Shown piece after piece: positions 17,656 through 27,543 of a DNA stretch of 64,000 bases. Origin of the DNA: Psychrosphaera haliotis (lineage in GTDB: Bacteria > Pseudomonadota > Gammaproteobacteria > Enterobacterales > Alteromonadaceae); the NCBI RefSeq assembly GCF_009728465.1, contig NZ_WOCD01000003.1, positions 372,001 to 436,000 on the forward strand. The letters run 5' to 3'. The translations under genes were made by a program, and so were the position numbers. The notes under the pieces are model-generated. The model saw only the letters and a program-made list of their open reading frames with translations. It was not told the origin of the DNA and ran no database searches. Positions within the stretch are counted from its first letter, which is position 1, and the number at the start of each line of letters is the position of its first letter.

Positions 17656-19218
17656 TTAATTCCCTAAAAGAGATAACGCTGCTTGAGGTAACTGGTTAGC
17701 CTGAGCCAATATTGACGTGCCAGCCTGTTGAAGGATCTGGTTACGTGTCAACTCAGCTGTTTCAGTTGCAAAGTCTGTATCTCTTATGCGAGCACGAGCT
17801 CCTGATGAGTTTTCTACAATGTTTGCTAAGTTAGATATCGTTGATTGCAGTCGGTTTTGAACCGCACCAAGTGTCGCTCTATTTCTATCAATTTTGCTTA
17901 ACGCGCCGTCTATAATCGCAATCGCGTTCTGCGCCCCAATTGACGTAGTGATATCAACAGACTGAATATTTTCTTCACTCGCTTGTGCAGTTACAGTGTC
18001 AGCAAGGCCGGTTAAGTCAGAGGCACCACCACCCGCAGTGTCTGAAGAAACACTAAATAATACCGTACTATCAAGCTGTAATTGACCTTTTACCGTCACA
18101 TCGTCTGCTGCGCCAGAGGTCACTGCTACTACAGCACCTACATCACTTCCATCACCATAATCACGACCTTGCATGTTAAAGGTTGCGTTACCTGTGCCAC
18201 TATCCGTAAAGTCTTGTACTACTATATTGTTGCCATCTTCTGACGTTAATACAATTGATGTTGTTGCCGCATCGTATTTTGCACCAATGCCAGAAACTGC
18301 TGAGTTTTCATTAACTTTATTTACTAGTGTCTGTAAATCGTCTTCTAAAACACCGCTTGCTGTAAACGAAACAATAGACTGACCAACTGTTGGATCAGTA
18401 GGATCACCATTTGCCAAAACAAAGCTGATACCATCATCAGCAACCATATTGGCAAAGCCTTCCATTCTAGCTACTGTTTTAGCGTCTGCTTTAACACCAG
18501 TCGTATTAAATACTGAACTGATTTTTGCCGCCATGTCAGCTGCTGAGTCATTTTGGTTAATTGAAACCTGAGACGAATTAATACCACCAATAGTCAGTGT
18601 TTCACCATTAGCATCAGCAAGAGGATGTGCAAGACCCGTAACTGCAGTACCAACGTTAGTTGCTGGAGAAGTTGCTAAGTTTGTCCCGCCCATCTTGTAA
18701 CGAGCACTACCCAAGTCATCAACCTGAGCTGAGTTAATTGAAATAGCAATAGTTTCATTTGCCTGAGAGCCAACCTGGAATTGTTGAACACCAAATGAGC
18801 CATCAATTAGTTTTTGACCACCAAAGGTTGTGGTATTTGCAATTCGGTCTAATTCAGACTTAAGCTGAATAACTTCTTCTTGCAATGCTTTGCGGTCAAC
18901 CGTGGAGTTTGTTGCGTTTGCTGACTGAATTGACAGATCTCGCATACGCTGCAATATGTTTGTGGATTCTTGCATCGCACCTTCAGCTGTTTGCGCCATT
19001 GAAATACCGTCATTGGCATTTCGCATAGCTACATTAAGGCCGTTAATTTGCGATGTTAATCGGTTTGAAATTTGTAAACCCGCGGCATCGTCGCGAGCAC
19101 TGTTAATTCTTAAGCCCGACGCCAAACGATTCATAGATGTTTCTAAGCTGTTGGTCGAACCCATTAGGTTACGTTGTCCATTAATGGAAGCAACGTTAGT
19201 ATTTACGAATAAAGCCAT
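17656..19218 (-). CDS. Flagellin with a sigma-54 promoter (520 residues)
   Basis: Complete flagellin: N-terminal [20 protein letters not shown] and D1 helices, a variable region (about 180-420) with the flagellin-IN motif [19 protein letters not shown], and a C-terminal D1/D0 ending LSLLGN. It is the first flagellin below flgL and the only one with a clear sigma-54 promoter (19279-19295). This parallels Vibrio, where one flagellin is FlrC/sigma-54 dependent and the others use FliA, so this may be the major filament subunit. AGGAG lies six bases before the ATG. An AGGACATTGTCCT palindrome sits in the leader (19242-19254). Confidence 0.95.
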   Translation of the reverse strand: MALFVNTNVASINGQRNLMGSTNSLETSMNRLASGLRINSARDDAAGLQISNRLTSQINGLNVAMRNANDGISMAQTAEGAMQESTNILQRMRDLSIQSANATNSTVDRKALQEEVIQLKSELDRIANTTTFGGQKLIDGSFGVQQFQVGSQANETIAISINSAQVDDLGSARYKMGGTNLATSPATNVGTAVTGLAHPLADANGETLTIGGINSSQVSINQNDSAADMAAKISSVFNTTGVKADAKTVARMEGFANMVADDGISFVLANGDPTDPTVGQSIVSFTASGVLEDDLQTLVNKVNENSAVSGIGAKYDAATTSIVLTSEDGNNIVVQDFTDSGTGNATFNMQGRDYGDGSDVGAVVAVTSGAADDVTVKGQLQLDSTVLFSVSSDTAGGGASDLTGLADTVTAQASEENIQSVDITTSIGAQNAIAIIDGALSKIDRNRATLGAVQNRLQSTISNLANIVENSSGARARIRDTDFATETAELTRNQILQQAGTSILAQANQLPQAALSLLGN

Positions 19219-19241
19219 TGTTTTCTCCTGTGAACTTAACT

Positions 19242-19254
19242 AGGACATTGTCCT
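19242..19254. promoter_or_regulatory. Palindrome in the leader of the 17656 flagellin
   Basis: AGGACATTGTCCT is a perfect 6-bp inverted repeat with a one-base centre, lying between the expected sigma-54 start (near 19268) and the ribosome binding site. With so short a loop, an RNA hairpin is less likely than a protein site; no role can be assigned. Confidence 0.35.
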
Positions 19255-19278
19255 GCTGTTCTTTTCTCACAATGACTA

Positions 19279-19295
19279 ATGCATTCTATATGCCA
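19279..19295 (-). promoter_or_regulatory. Sigma-54 promoter of the 17656 flagellin
   Basis: On the minus strand TGGCATATAGAATGCAT has GG-N10-GC spacing and the TGGCA -24 box. FlrC is the likely activator by analogy with Vibrio. Confidence 0.8.
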
Positions 19296-19453
19296 TTTTT
19301 TCAACACCTATAAAATACCAAACAAAAAACAAAAAATCCAAATTAAATACAACAACTTAGAAACTTACTGCAAACACATTGGAAAACGTATCAGGCTATT
19401 TTCACAGACATTTTCGCCCTTATAATGAAATTTAAAGGTGACAAATTTTTGAT

Positions 19454-19500
19454 AAAAAAAAGCGGCAATTATAATAAATGATCATAATTGCCGCTTTTTT
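19454..19500. terminator. Bidirectional-type terminator after flgL
   Basis: AAAAAAGCGGCAATTA and TAATTGCCGCTTTTTT (arms within 19454-19500) form a long stem with A/T tracts on both sides. It is 48 bases after the flgL stop and ends the flgF-flgL unit. Confidence 0.9.
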
Positions 19501-19547
19501 GACTGATTAGATCCGCCTAGGCGAATAATTTGAGATCCAACTAATAC

Positions 19548-21065
19548 CTATAAGTAATTAAACAAGGATAAATTTTGAATTTTAGCAAAGGCCTGCTGCG
19601 AAGCTTGCAAACCAACTTTGTCACTTTCCAAGTTATTAATGGCTTCATAAATGTCTATTTCTTCTACTGATGCCAATGTACTTTTTGTTACTTCTTGGTA
19701 TCGATACTGGGCAGTGATTTCTACTTCTATTGCGTTTAACCGTGCACCCATTTCAGAACGAGTATTATCGATTGTTGTTAAACCACCTTTTAACTCGGTT
19801 AGTAAACCACCCACAAGATCAACCCTTGCTTGGCTTTCTGGTCTATCTACATGAAATACATCACCAGCAGCTGGTGTGCCTGATATATCAAACTCAATTC
19901 CTAAAAAGGATACCTTATTATTTGTTAAATAATCTTCTGGACCAGCAACTAACGTCCCTTTACTGTCAAATACTTCAAAAGTGCCACCCGCTAATATATT
20001 GACGGTATAATCATCAAAAACATGACCTGATGATGGATCAACAATATTACCTATAGTAAGTTCAGCTGCCGAGCCATTTGCTGCATCTCGTGAAGCATTG
20101 TAACTTGTGCTCACCATCGACATTGCATCAATCGCTTGTTGCAGTGTCCAAAGAATACTCGTATCTGGTGAACTATCAAATTGAAACGAATCACCTACAG
20201 CAGGAGCTGGATTAGTTTGAGTCTTAAACTCAATACCATTAAATTCAACACTGTCACCAGGCGCTATATCTAGGAATGCTGATTTATTTGGCTCTATAGG
20301 GACGGCAACACCGCCACTGTCTCGAACTTCAACTCGAATATTTCCGGCCGCCGCCCCCGCAACAAAATTAACGGTATATGGCGCTGGGTAAACGGGTGCC
20401 AATGTGCTTTCAAATTCCGCTTTTTTAGTTACAAACCCCAATGATATTTCACTATTTGATGGGTTTGCCGGATTTGCCGTTGGCACAAAGCTAGACGTCG
20501 ACGAAGGCACGTTGTCAATAAACTTACTGCCTGGATCATTAACTTCAACTTTAAAGCCAGCTGCGATCAACACATCTCTTTGCCCATCATCGCCTTTGTA
20601 AATATTGTAACCAAAGTCATCTTTTTGATAAGGCTGAGTAGACGTCTGAAAACCTGAGAATATAAAGTCACCATTAGCATTTGTGGTATTCGCTAAACCT
20701 TCAAACTGATCTAATCGTTGCTGCAGTTCTTCGGCAATGGCATTTAAACTGTTTTGATCCATCGTACCGTTAACCGATGTAAGCAACAGCTCTTCTGCAC
20801 GGAAAATTATATCCGTCATACTTGCGACGGAGTTTTCACTTAACAAGTTAAATCGTTCAGCTGAGTTCTGAGCCGTTAAATATCGATCTGACACGTCTAA
20901 TTCTTTTCTCAAACGAATTGCCGTATTTGCTCCCGTCGGATCGTCTGAAGGGGTAATGATCTTTTTACCCGTGGAGAGCTCCATTTGTGATCGGTCTAAC
21001 GCTGACTGTCTAGTCTGCATGTTGGTAAGGCTTCTTTCAAAATAGTTACTAGTTGCGATTCTCAT
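19548..21065 (-). CDS. flgL: Flagellar hook-filament junction protein FlgL
   Basis: The 505-residue protein starts MRIATSNYFERSLTNMQTRQ with the TGKKIITPSDDPTGANTAIRLRKEL block and ends in a helix with EIDIYEAINNLESDKVGLQASQQAF, both diagnostic of FlgL (HAP3), which joins the FlgK collar to flagellin. The central 300 residues form an enlarged beta-rich outer domain, longer than the enterobacterial protein (about 317 residues) but common in Alteromonadales and Vibrio relatives. AGG lies upstream of the ATG. It follows flgK by six bases and is ended by the terminator at 19454-19500. Confidence 0.95.
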   Translation of the reverse strand: MRIATSNYFERSLTNMQTRQSALDRSQMELSTGKKIITPSDDPTGANTAIRLRKELDVSDRYLTAQNSAERFNLLSENSVASMTDIIFRAEELLLTSVNGTMDQNSLNAIAEELQQRLDQFEGLANTTNANGDFIFSGFQTSTQPYQKDDFGYNIYKGDDGQRDVLIAAGFKVEVNDPGSKFIDNVPSSTSSFVPTANPANPSNSEISLGFVTKKAEFESTLAPVYPAPYTVNFVAGAAAGNIRVEVRDSGGVAVPIEPNKSAFLDIAPGDSVEFNGIEFKTQTNPAPAVGDSFQFDSSPDTSILWTLQQAIDAMSMVSTSYNASRDAANGSAAELTIGNIVDPSSGHVFDDYTVNILAGGTFEVFDSKGTLVAGPEDYLTNNKVSFLGIEFDISGTPAAGDVFHVDRPESQARVDLVGGLLTELKGGLTTIDNTRSEMGARLNAIEVEITAQYRYQEVTKSTLASVEEIDIYEAINNLESDKVGLQASQQAFAKIQNLSLFNYL

Positions 21066-21071
21066 AATGAC

Positions 21072-23093
21072 CTACCTTGCCGCCTGTAATAAGGTATCAA
21101 AAGTATCTCGAGCAACAGTAATAATTCTTGCTGCAGCTGAGTATGCTTGTTGGTATTGAATTAGATTTGCAGCTTCTTCATCTAGGTTTACTCCTTGAAT
21201 GCCAGCTAAACGCTGCTCGGAGCCTGCCAACAATGTTTCAAATGAAGCTGTAGATATTTCTCTACTCTTTGTTTCAACACCAATAGTGGTTACAAGATCT
21301 GCATAACTTTCAGACAAGCTATTGGTGCCGTTATCTAGGGTACGCTGAGATTGAAAGTTCAACATTTCTAACATATTGGTGTTATCGCCAGGACCAAACT
21401 TTTTGGTTTCATCAAAGCCTGGATTATCAGCGTGAACGATATCAAATACTTCACTACCCGCTAAAACCCCTTTTAATTCAAAACGGAATCCAGCAACTGG
21501 ATCGTCTATGATTTGATCGGCAGGGATTGCATTCGGTCCACTGATGACGGTACCGCCCGAGTCACGAACCACATAGTTCGCTGCACCAGCATCAATCTCG
21601 ATGGAAATTGAGTTGTCAGGTAACGGCGCAGGCAATGGAGCTGCAGGCGCTGATGCGGCAGTGAGTTCATATAGATTAAGTTCAATATTATTTGGGTTGT
21701 TCGTGGCTGAAATGTTTAACGCATTATCGGCAGCGGCCAATTTTTCAGGGTCTTCTAGAACTCGTTCTATTGCTCTAGAGCCAGTAAGTGTTGGCCTGAT
21801 CATAAAGCTGTCGCCAGCTGTTAAGTTATTAGTATCAATAGCTAAAGCAATACCTGTACCTTCCACAGCAATAGCGGTGCCACCTGCCATTGTGGCAATA
21901 TCAGCCGGTGTGAATTGAGTTATGACGTTACCATCCATATCAGTCATTTCGATATTGGTGCCGTCATAATCTAATCGATAATCTTCGCCGGATAGTTCGT
22001 TAGTATTACGAATGTAAGTTTCAAATTTGGTTTCGCCTACATTGTATTGAGAGTTTAACGTTCGGCTTAATACTTCTTGAGGCTCATTTATGTCACTAAA
22101 TAAATATTGACCTTGGTCGCCGTTTAAATCGCGACCCAATGTTTGTTGGCGATTAAAACTGTCAGCAAGTCCAATTGCTAACTTACCGAGCTCATTTAGT
22201 GTCGGTAAAATTAAATTATCACGAGCGTCAAATAGCCCAGTTAGGGAGCCACCTGATAATTGGTCCGTAATATAAGTTTTATTTACTGTATCGGCTCGAG
22301 TAGCGACACCGATTTCAAGCTTGCTCGAATCAAATTCGTTTCGCTCCACCGATAACGGCAAAGCAAAAGAGTTTGTGACTAATGTAATCCCTTTGCCTAT
22401 AGTGACATTAATTGTTCCGTCGTCACGTTTAATCGTGTCAACTTGAACCATTTCACTTAAGTTCTTAAGCAATAGGTCTCTTTTATCTAGTAAATCATTG
22501 GGTGGAAAACCACTACCACTCACCGCGTTTTCTACTTGAATTTTGCCATTAAGATTGGCAATTTCCGCAGCAATAGAGTTTATCTCTTCTATTGTTGTTG
22601 TTATTTCTTCGTTTACGGCACCAAGGTGCTGCCCTGAGATTTCTTCGTACAATGTATTAAAACGTTGCGCTACTGTTTCTGCTCTTGCAATTACTACGTT
22701 TCGGGCCGATATGATTGTTGGCTCTTCTGTTACACCATTGATGCCATCAAACATTTCCTCGAATGAGGTTGTAATGCCAGTCTCAGGATCCGCTAATAGG
22801 TTGTCCATACGTGACGCATTAACATATTTGGTATTGTTTGAATTGTATTGGCTAGCGTTAAAAATAACTTCCTGATAATTAAAATCATTAAACGTACGAG
22901 TGATACCTGCGAGTTGTGTACCGTTGCCTAAAAAAGTACTTCTAAAAGCCAAGCCAACCGTAGATTGAGTTTCAACTCTTTGACGACTGAAGCCTTCAGT
23001 GTTGACGTTGGCAATATTGTGACCTGTCGTATCAAGCCCATGCTGAGCTGCTGATAAACCAGAAACACCTGTACCTAAAATTCCGCCAGCCAT
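21072..23093 (-). CDS. flgK: Flagellar hook-associated protein FlgK
   Basis: The 673-residue protein has the FlgK start GILGTGVSGLSAAQHGLDTTGHNIANVNTEGFSRQRVE and ends SAAARIITVARDTFDTLLQAAR, the axial D0 pattern. It is the first junction protein (HAP1) between hook and filament. The middle carries variable beta domains. GAGG lies upstream of the ATG. It follows flgJ by 12 bases and precedes flgL by six, so the three are co-translated from the flgF operon. Length is slightly above the usual 550-650. Confidence 0.95.
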   Translation of the reverse strand: MAGGILGTGVSGLSAAQHGLDTTGHNIANVNTEGFSRQRVETQSTVGLAFRSTFLGNGTQLAGITRTFNDFNYQEVIFNASQYNSNNTKYVNASRMDNLLADPETGITTSFEEMFDGINGVTEEPTIISARNVVIARAETVAQRFNTLYEEISGQHLGAVNEEITTTIEEINSIAAEIANLNGKIQVENAVSGSGFPPNDLLDKRDLLLKNLSEMVQVDTIKRDDGTINVTIGKGITLVTNSFALPLSVERNEFDSSKLEIGVATRADTVNKTYITDQLSGGSLTGLFDARDNLILPTLNELGKLAIGLADSFNRQQTLGRDLNGDQGQYLFSDINEPQEVLSRTLNSQYNVGETKFETYIRNTNELSGEDYRLDYDGTNIEMTDMDGNVITQFTPADIATMAGGTAIAVEGTGIALAIDTNNLTAGDSFMIRPTLTGSRAIERVLEDPEKLAAADNALNISATNNPNNIELNLYELTAASAPAAPLPAPLPDNSISIEIDAGAANYVVRDSGGTVISGPNAIPADQIIDDPVAGFRFELKGVLAGSEVFDIVHADNPGFDETKKFGPGDNTNMLEMLNFQSQRTLDNGTNSLSESYADLVTTIGVETKSREISTASFETLLAGSEQRLAGIQGVNLDEEAANLIQYQQAYSAAARIITVARDTFDTLLQAAR

Positions 23094-23105
23094 TATTTAT
23101 TTCCT

Positions 23106-24149
23106 CTATTCGCCATCGCTTAATTCAGAAAATTTGCCAATCATTTCTTGAAAGTTATCGCTGTTTAATATGCCCAATATTTTATTTGCGTAATTTGGAT
23201 CAGTGGCATAACCAGCGTCTTGTAGACCTTGCAAAAACTGTTCCGGATTGCTTGTTTGCTTTAATGCGGGCTCATATCTATCGTTACTTTTTAGGAAGCT
23301 AACAAAGTCATTAAATGATTCATTCACATTGTTGTAGACACGAAATGGCTCAACTTTTTTAACCGCTATGCCGTTTTCAAATTCTAATGTCGATTGTGCA
23401 GTTTTTGTTCCGTCCCAATCTCTATGCGCTTTTACGTTAAATAGGTTAAAACTTGAGTTACCGTCTTTGTCTTTTAATACGTGTTTCCCCCAACCTGTCT
23501 CCAGTGCCGACTGAGCAATCATGACCGCTGGGTTTAAACCAATTTTTGACGCATTTTGTTTTGCATAATCCCAAATGCTGTCAACAAACTCTTCTGGTGA
23601 GTTAAAGCTAATTGAAGGCTGTTTGTTCACTTCGAGTGGTTTGTTTTGTTCATTGGACATTGCGTTATAAGCTTTTTCAGCACCTGCAAACAGTCGATCT
23701 TTAATTTGTTGATCATCACCTGGTAAACTAAATGTTGAGGCTTGGTTTAGCGATGTTGGGCTTTTAGATATATTTCCGACGAGTTCATCAAATCGATTAT
23801 CATTTCGCAATACACCTGCATTAACGTATTTATCGTTCTCGCCACTAAGCTGGTTAACTATGATATCTGCTAAACCAACACTGCCTTGTTCTGACATATC
23901 ATTAGCTAACTGAGAGTCATACATGTCTCGAAAAAATTTAGTAGTGTTAGAGTGCATTGGGTTGCCCTCTTCGAATACTGCATTCGCTTGACGCATTGAT
24001 TTAAGCATCATACCAATGAAAATGGACTCAAAGTGTTGAGCAGCTTTATGAAGCGCTTCTTTGTTGCCAGGATCCATTTTAGATTTGGACTTCAACTCTT
24101 GAAGACCAATCAGATCAAGCGCATTACTCGAGTTTCCAATATTATTCAT
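23106..24149 (-). CDS. flgJ: Flagellar rod-assembly muramidase FlgJ
   Basis: This is the two-domain FlgJ of gammaproteobacteria. The N-terminal part (about 10-110, with AAQHFESIFIGMMLKSMRQAN and DMYDSQLANDMS) is the rod-cap domain. The C-terminal half (about 190-345, with MIAQSALETGWGKHVL, catalytic Glu, and NLFNVKA) is the peptidoglycan hydrolase that opens the wall for the rod. It acts in the periplasm after export through the flagellar apparatus. I take the ATG at 24149 (MNNIGNSS); the longer start at 24179 adds 10 residues. flgK follows after 12 bases. Confidence 0.94.
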   Translation of the reverse strand: MNNIGNSSNALDLIGLQELKSKSKMDPGNKEALHKAAQHFESIFIGMMLKSMRQANAVFEEGNPMHSNTTKFFRDMYDSQLANDMSEQGSVGLADIIVNQLSGENDKYVNAGVLRNDNRFDELVGNISKSPTSLNQASTFSLPGDDQQIKDRLFAGAEKAYNAMSNEQNKPLEVNKQPSISFNSPEEFVDSIWDYAKQNASKIGLNPAVMIAQSALETGWGKHVLKDKDGNSSFNLFNVKAHRDWDGTKTAQSTLEFENGIAVKKVEPFRVYNNVNESFNDFVSFLKSNDRYEPALKQTSNPEQFLQGLQDAGYATDPNYANKILGILNSDNFQEMIGKFSELSDGE

Positions 24150-24192
24150 CGTCGTTTTTTTGACACTTTTATGCGTCAACTCAGCTATTAAA

Positions 24193-24414
24193 TTAATAAT
24201 ATTGAGTGTATTTCAAGTCTTGTGCCAAGAGCTTTAATACATGAATAAAAGAGTTATTGAGTTTTAGATGTGATGTTACTGATTGTTGGGAGGTTTGATT
24301 TGGACTAAATTGGCTTTTACTTGACTGACTTTTTCTAGGCTGGCTTTTACTAGATTGGCTTTTACTTGAGTGAGCAATTGCCCGATGAGCCGATGTACTG
24401 ATTCGACTCATCAT
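24193..24414 (-). CDS. Doubtful small gene with SSKSQ repeats between flgJ and the 24437 gene
   Basis: A 73-residue reading frame with four near-copies of SSKSQ made by a 15-bp tandem repeat; it is Ser/Lys/Gln-rich and basic. It has no ribosome binding site for its own ATG. A good AGGAG sits 5 bases before an out-of-frame ATG at about 24428 whose short frame (MPVAQ) ends at once; one extra base in the CCC run at about 24416-24418 would join the two. It could be a frameshifted small gene, or only a non-coding repeat. Confidence 0.3.
   Translation of the reverse strand: MMSRISTSAHRAIAHSSKSQSSKSQPRKSQSSKSQFSPNQTSQQSVTSHLKLNNSFIHVLKLLAQDLKYTQYY
24311..24370. repeat. 15-bp imperfect tandem repeat, four copies
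   Basis: Units TGGCTTTTACTTGAC, TGACTTTTTCTAGGC, TGGCTTTTACTAGAT and TGGCTTTTACTTGAG run end to end at 24311-24370. The unit length is a multiple of three. Confidence 0.85.
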
Positions 24415-24436
24415 TGGGCGACTGGCATATGAACTC

Positions 24437-24844
24437 CTAGTGAATCATTGTGAAGAACTTAGATAATTCCTCTTTCAACTCACCAGTTATATCACCTACA
24501 AAACATACTTTTGCACCATTTGGAACACGTGCAAATACGGTTTCAATTTGCTCAGCAATATTTTTTTCAGTGTTAATAAAGTCAGCAAAATACTCAGCTT
24601 CTGGCATTTCTTTGATATTCGTTAACGCTTCAAATGCTGCTAATCCAACAGGCGTAAATTGAATTTCATTGTTTTCAATTACTCCACCTGATAAACAACA
24701 AAATATTTGCTTATCGCCAAACGCAACTTCATACACGTGGTATTGAAGGTCATGCGCCTCGTTAATATCTAACATCTCCAGGATAGCCTGGTTTGTTTCT
24801 TTATTTGCAGTTACGTCACTTAGCAATACTTGTGAAAATGCCAT
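24437..24844 (-). CDS. Unrecognised 135-residue protein inside the flg operon
   Basis: I do not recognise this family. The protein is acidic and probably globular and cytosolic: no signal peptide, no membrane segment, alternating strands and helices, with a Cys-Cys pair in QIFCCLSGGV and a C-terminal NGAKVCFVGDITGELKEELSKFF. It lies between flgI (32 bases upstream) and flgJ, genes that are normally adjacent, on the same strand, so it is probably expressed with the P-ring and rod genes. A role in flagellar assembly or its control is possible only by position. Confidence 0.75.
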   Translation of the reverse strand: MAFSQVLLSDVTANKETNQAILEMLDINEAHDLQYHVYEVAFGDKQIFCCLSGGVIENNEIQFTPVGLAAFEALTNIKEMPEAEYFADFINTEKNIAEQIETVFARVPNGAKVCFVGDITGELKEELSKFFTMIH

Positions 24845-24876
24845 CGTGTTATTCCTTCTATATATTTAATTAAAAG

Positions 24877-25971
24877 TTAAATCACAACCAATTGACCATC
24901 AATCGCTCCAGCTTGCTTTAATGCCTCTAGAATAGCCATTAAATCGCCAGGCGCTGCGCCCACTTGGTTTATGGCGCGTACTAAATCATCAAGATTCGCA
25001 CCAGGGTCAAAAACAAACGCTCGAGTATCATCTCTTGCGACATCTATTATTGTTTGATTTGTTACTACGGTTTGGCCATTGGCCAATGGATTAGGTTGAT
25101 CAACTTGCTGATTCTCAGCGATGGTTACCGTTAAGCTGCCGTGCGTAATTGCCGCAGGTTTTAAACGAACATCTTTGCCTATGACAATAGTGCCAGTTCT
25201 AGAGTTGACAATAATTTTGGCACTTGTACTCGCTGGCTGAAATTCTAAGTTTTCAATCGCTGATAAGTAGGCAACACGTTGTGAAATATCTCTTGGCGCA
25301 ATAACACGCACTGATACTGAATCCATTGGTTTTGCCGTGTTTGGACCTACTAGGTTGTTGATCGTATCTGCTAAACGTTTTGCCGACGTGAAATCGGGCT
25401 CATTTAAGTTAAAGGTAATATGGTCTCCATTTCCAAAAGGCGTTGGTACTGAACGTTCAACTGTAGCGCCATTAGGAATTCGCCCAACTGTTGGTGTATT
25501 GATAACAACTTGAGAACCATCAAGACCTTCAACACCTAAACCACCTACTACAAGTGATCCTTGCGCTACGGCATAAATGTTACCGTCTGCACCTTTCAAA
25601 AATGTTTGAATAAGCGTGCCACCTCTAAGGCTGCCTGCACTACCTATTGAGGAAACGGTAATATCGATGTTCTGACCTGGCTTTGAAAACGCAGGCAATT
25701 CAGCATGGACTGCAACGGCCGCTACGTTTTTAATTTTTGGCTTTAAACTCGCTGGAAGTTGAATGCCAAAGTTGCCAAGCATTGCTTTAAAACTTTGCTC
25801 GGTAAATGTTGTTTGCTCACCGGTACCCGGCAAACCAACTACTAAGCCATAACCAACCAATTGGTTTGAGCGAATGCCTTGTACAGTAGACACATCTTTA
25901 ATACGAACAGCATTAACGCTTGAACTAAAAATGAGGCTAGTGCAGATTAAAACTGCTAATAAAATTTTCAT
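24877..25971 (-). CDS. flgI: Flagellar P-ring protein FlgI
   Basis: The 364-residue protein has a cleavable signal peptide (about residues 1-20) and then the FlgI start [33 protein letters not shown]. It ends with [26 protein letters not shown]. It assembles in the periplasm as the P-ring bushing of the rod. Length and motifs are typical. flgH ends nine bases upstream. Confidence 0.97.
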   Translation of the reverse strand: MKILLAVLICTSLIFSSSVNAVRIKDVSTVQGIRSNQLVGYGLVVGLPGTGEQTTFTEQSFKAMLGNFGIQLPASLKPKIKNVAAVAVHAELPAFSKPGQNIDITVSSIGSAGSLRGGTLIQTFLKGADGNIYAVAQGSLVVGGLGVEGLDGSQVVINTPTVGRIPNGATVERSVPTPFGNGDHITFNLNEPDFTSAKRLADTINNLVGPNTAKPMDSVSVRVIAPRDISQRVAYLSAIENLEFQPASTSAKIIVNSRTGTIVIGKDVRLKPAAITHGSLTVTIAENQQVDQPNPLANGQTVVTNQTIIDVARDDTRAFVFDPGANLDDLVRAINQVGAAPGDLMAILEALKQAGAIDGQLVVI

Positions 25972-25980
25972 ATGTAACTC

Positions 25981-26706
25981 CTAAAATGGCCACATCGAAC
26001 TCATGAAAAACTGAGATAACCAACCCGTTTCTTGAGCTTCTGCCAAAGAGCCTTTGCCGCTATAAGATATGCGAGCATTCGCTACGCGAGTAGATTCAAC
26101 TGTGTTATCTGATGAAACATCTTCTGATCTAACAATACCGGTTAGCCTAATAAACTCTTGCCCAGTGTTTAGCGTTAACCACTTTTCACCTCTAATTATT
26201 AGATTACCGTTTGGTAAGACTCTCAAAACATGAACCGTAATTTGACCATTCAAGCTGTTGCTTTGGTCCGACTTTGCATCACCTTTAAACGTACTATCTG
26301 ACTCAATGCCCATTTCTAAGGTATTACCACCAATAGTCGGCGCTAATCCGTTGAGGCCTACAAGTGGCGACAAACTAGCATCGGTCTCTTTTTTAGTTTC
26401 TGTTTTTGCCGTCTTTGAAGCTTGCGTATTTTCCATCAACATGACGGTGATAATGTCACCAACTCGTCTAGCTTTAGTGTCTGAATAAAGCCCATTTGAC
26501 CAACCACTATGATATAGGCTTCCTGTCGCAACTACTTCTTCAGAAGGTATTTCTGGCATGATGGGAGCAAAAAATGGATCTTCCTCCACCACATCGTGAT
26601 TCACTGCACAACCACTTAACAAGCCAATACCACCAACAAGAGACAAAACTCTTAAAACATCCTTTGTAGATTGATTCATTTGATTTAGCGAATTCGATAT
26701 GTTCAT
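25981..26706 (-). CDS. flgH: Flagellar L-ring lipoprotein FlgH
   Basis: The 241-residue outer-membrane ring protein has a hydrophobic leader and the lipobox LLSGC (Cys at about residue 33), followed by the conserved GSLYHSGWSNGLYSDTKARRVGDIITVML block and the ending TGWLSQFFMSSMWPF. It forms the L-ring. The start at 26706 is supported by GGAG seven bases upstream; the leader is longer than usual, so an internal start at 26679 is possible. It follows flgG by 24 bases. Confidence 0.96.
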   Translation of the reverse strand: MNISNSLNQMNQSTKDVLRVLSLVGGIGLLSGCAVNHDVVEEDPFFAPIMPEIPSEEVVATGSLYHSGWSNGLYSDTKARRVGDIITVMLMENTQASKTAKTETKKETDASLSPLVGLNGLAPTIGGNTLEMGIESDSTFKGDAKSDQSNSLNGQITVHVLRVLPNGNLIIRGEKWLTLNTGQEFIRLTGIVRSEDVSSDNTVESTRVANARISYSGKGSLAEAQETGWLSQFFMSSMWPF

Positions 26707-26730
26707 AATCTGACTCCAAACATCTACCAG

Positions 26731-27519
26731 TTATAATTGCTGCGTAATAAAGCTAAGCATCTGATCAACAGACGAAATTACTTTTGAGTTCATTTCATAA
26801 ACACGCTGACTTTCAATCATGTTTACAAGTTCTTCAGTTACATTAACGTTAGACGTTTCAAGAGCGCCCTGAACAACAATTCCTAGACCATTGATTCCTG
26901 GATTACCCTGAACAGGAGCTCCGCTTACACCCGTCTCTGTAAATAGGTTTTGACCAATTGGCTCTAAACCAGCCGGATTAATGAAGTCACTGATTGTGAG
27001 CTGCCCGATTGCAACGCCGGCTCCCTGCCCTGGAATTTGAACCGTTACTTCACCTTGCTGTGAAATGGTTATGGACTTCGCCTCTGCAGGAACGTTCATT
27101 TCAGGTTGCAGCGCAAAACCAGCACCTGAAGTAACAATTCGACCATTTTCGTCTAACGAAAATTGACCATTACGTGTATAGGCCAATGTTCCATCTGGAC
27201 GTTGAATTTCAAAAAAGCCATCGCCTTGAATCATAAAATCTAGGCTATTGTCTGTTGTCGACATGTTGCCTTGAGAGAAGTTCTTTTGCGTTGCTACAAC
27301 TTTAGTACCTGCGCCTAACATTAAACCATTCGGTAATTCGGTATCCTGAGATGAACGACCACCTGGTTGATTAATGTTTTGGTATAACAAATCTTCAAAT
27401 ACCGCTCTGCTTTTTTTGAAGCCAACGGTACTGGCATTCGCTAGGTTATTCGAGATAACTGCGATATCTGTTTGTTGGGCATCTAAGCCGGTTTTACTTA
27501 TCCAAAGTGCGGGATGCAT
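26731..27519 (-). CDS. flgG: Flagellar distal rod protein FlgG
   Basis: The 262-residue protein begins MHPALWISKTGLDAQQTDIAVISNNLANAST and ends NVTEELVNMIESQRVYEMNSKVISSVDQML, the paired helices of rod/hook proteins. It also carries FMIQGDGFFEIQ and the ATG-rod-type loop after about residue 45 (NINQPGGRSSQ) that defines FlgG. It builds the outer part of the rod. flgF lies 24 bases upstream. Confidence 0.97.
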   Translation of the reverse strand: MHPALWISKTGLDAQQTDIAVISNNLANASTVGFKKSRAVFEDLLYQNINQPGGRSSQDTELPNGLMLGAGTKVVATQKNFSQGNMSTTDNSLDFMIQGDGFFEIQRPDGTLAYTRNGQFSLDENGRIVTSGAGFALQPEMNVPAEAKSITISQQGEVTVQIPGQGAGVAIGQLTISDFINPAGLEPIGQNLFTETGVSGAPVQGNPGINGLGIVVQGALETSNVNVTEELVNMIESQRVYEMNSKVISSVDQMLSFITQQL

Positions 27520-27543
27520 AGCCGCCTCCTCAATTAATTCTAA

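Noticed and set aside
7025-19218. Flagellin phase-variation cassette with invertible segment
   Set aside because: All flagellins face the same way, and no recombinase or matching long inverted repeats flank any of them.
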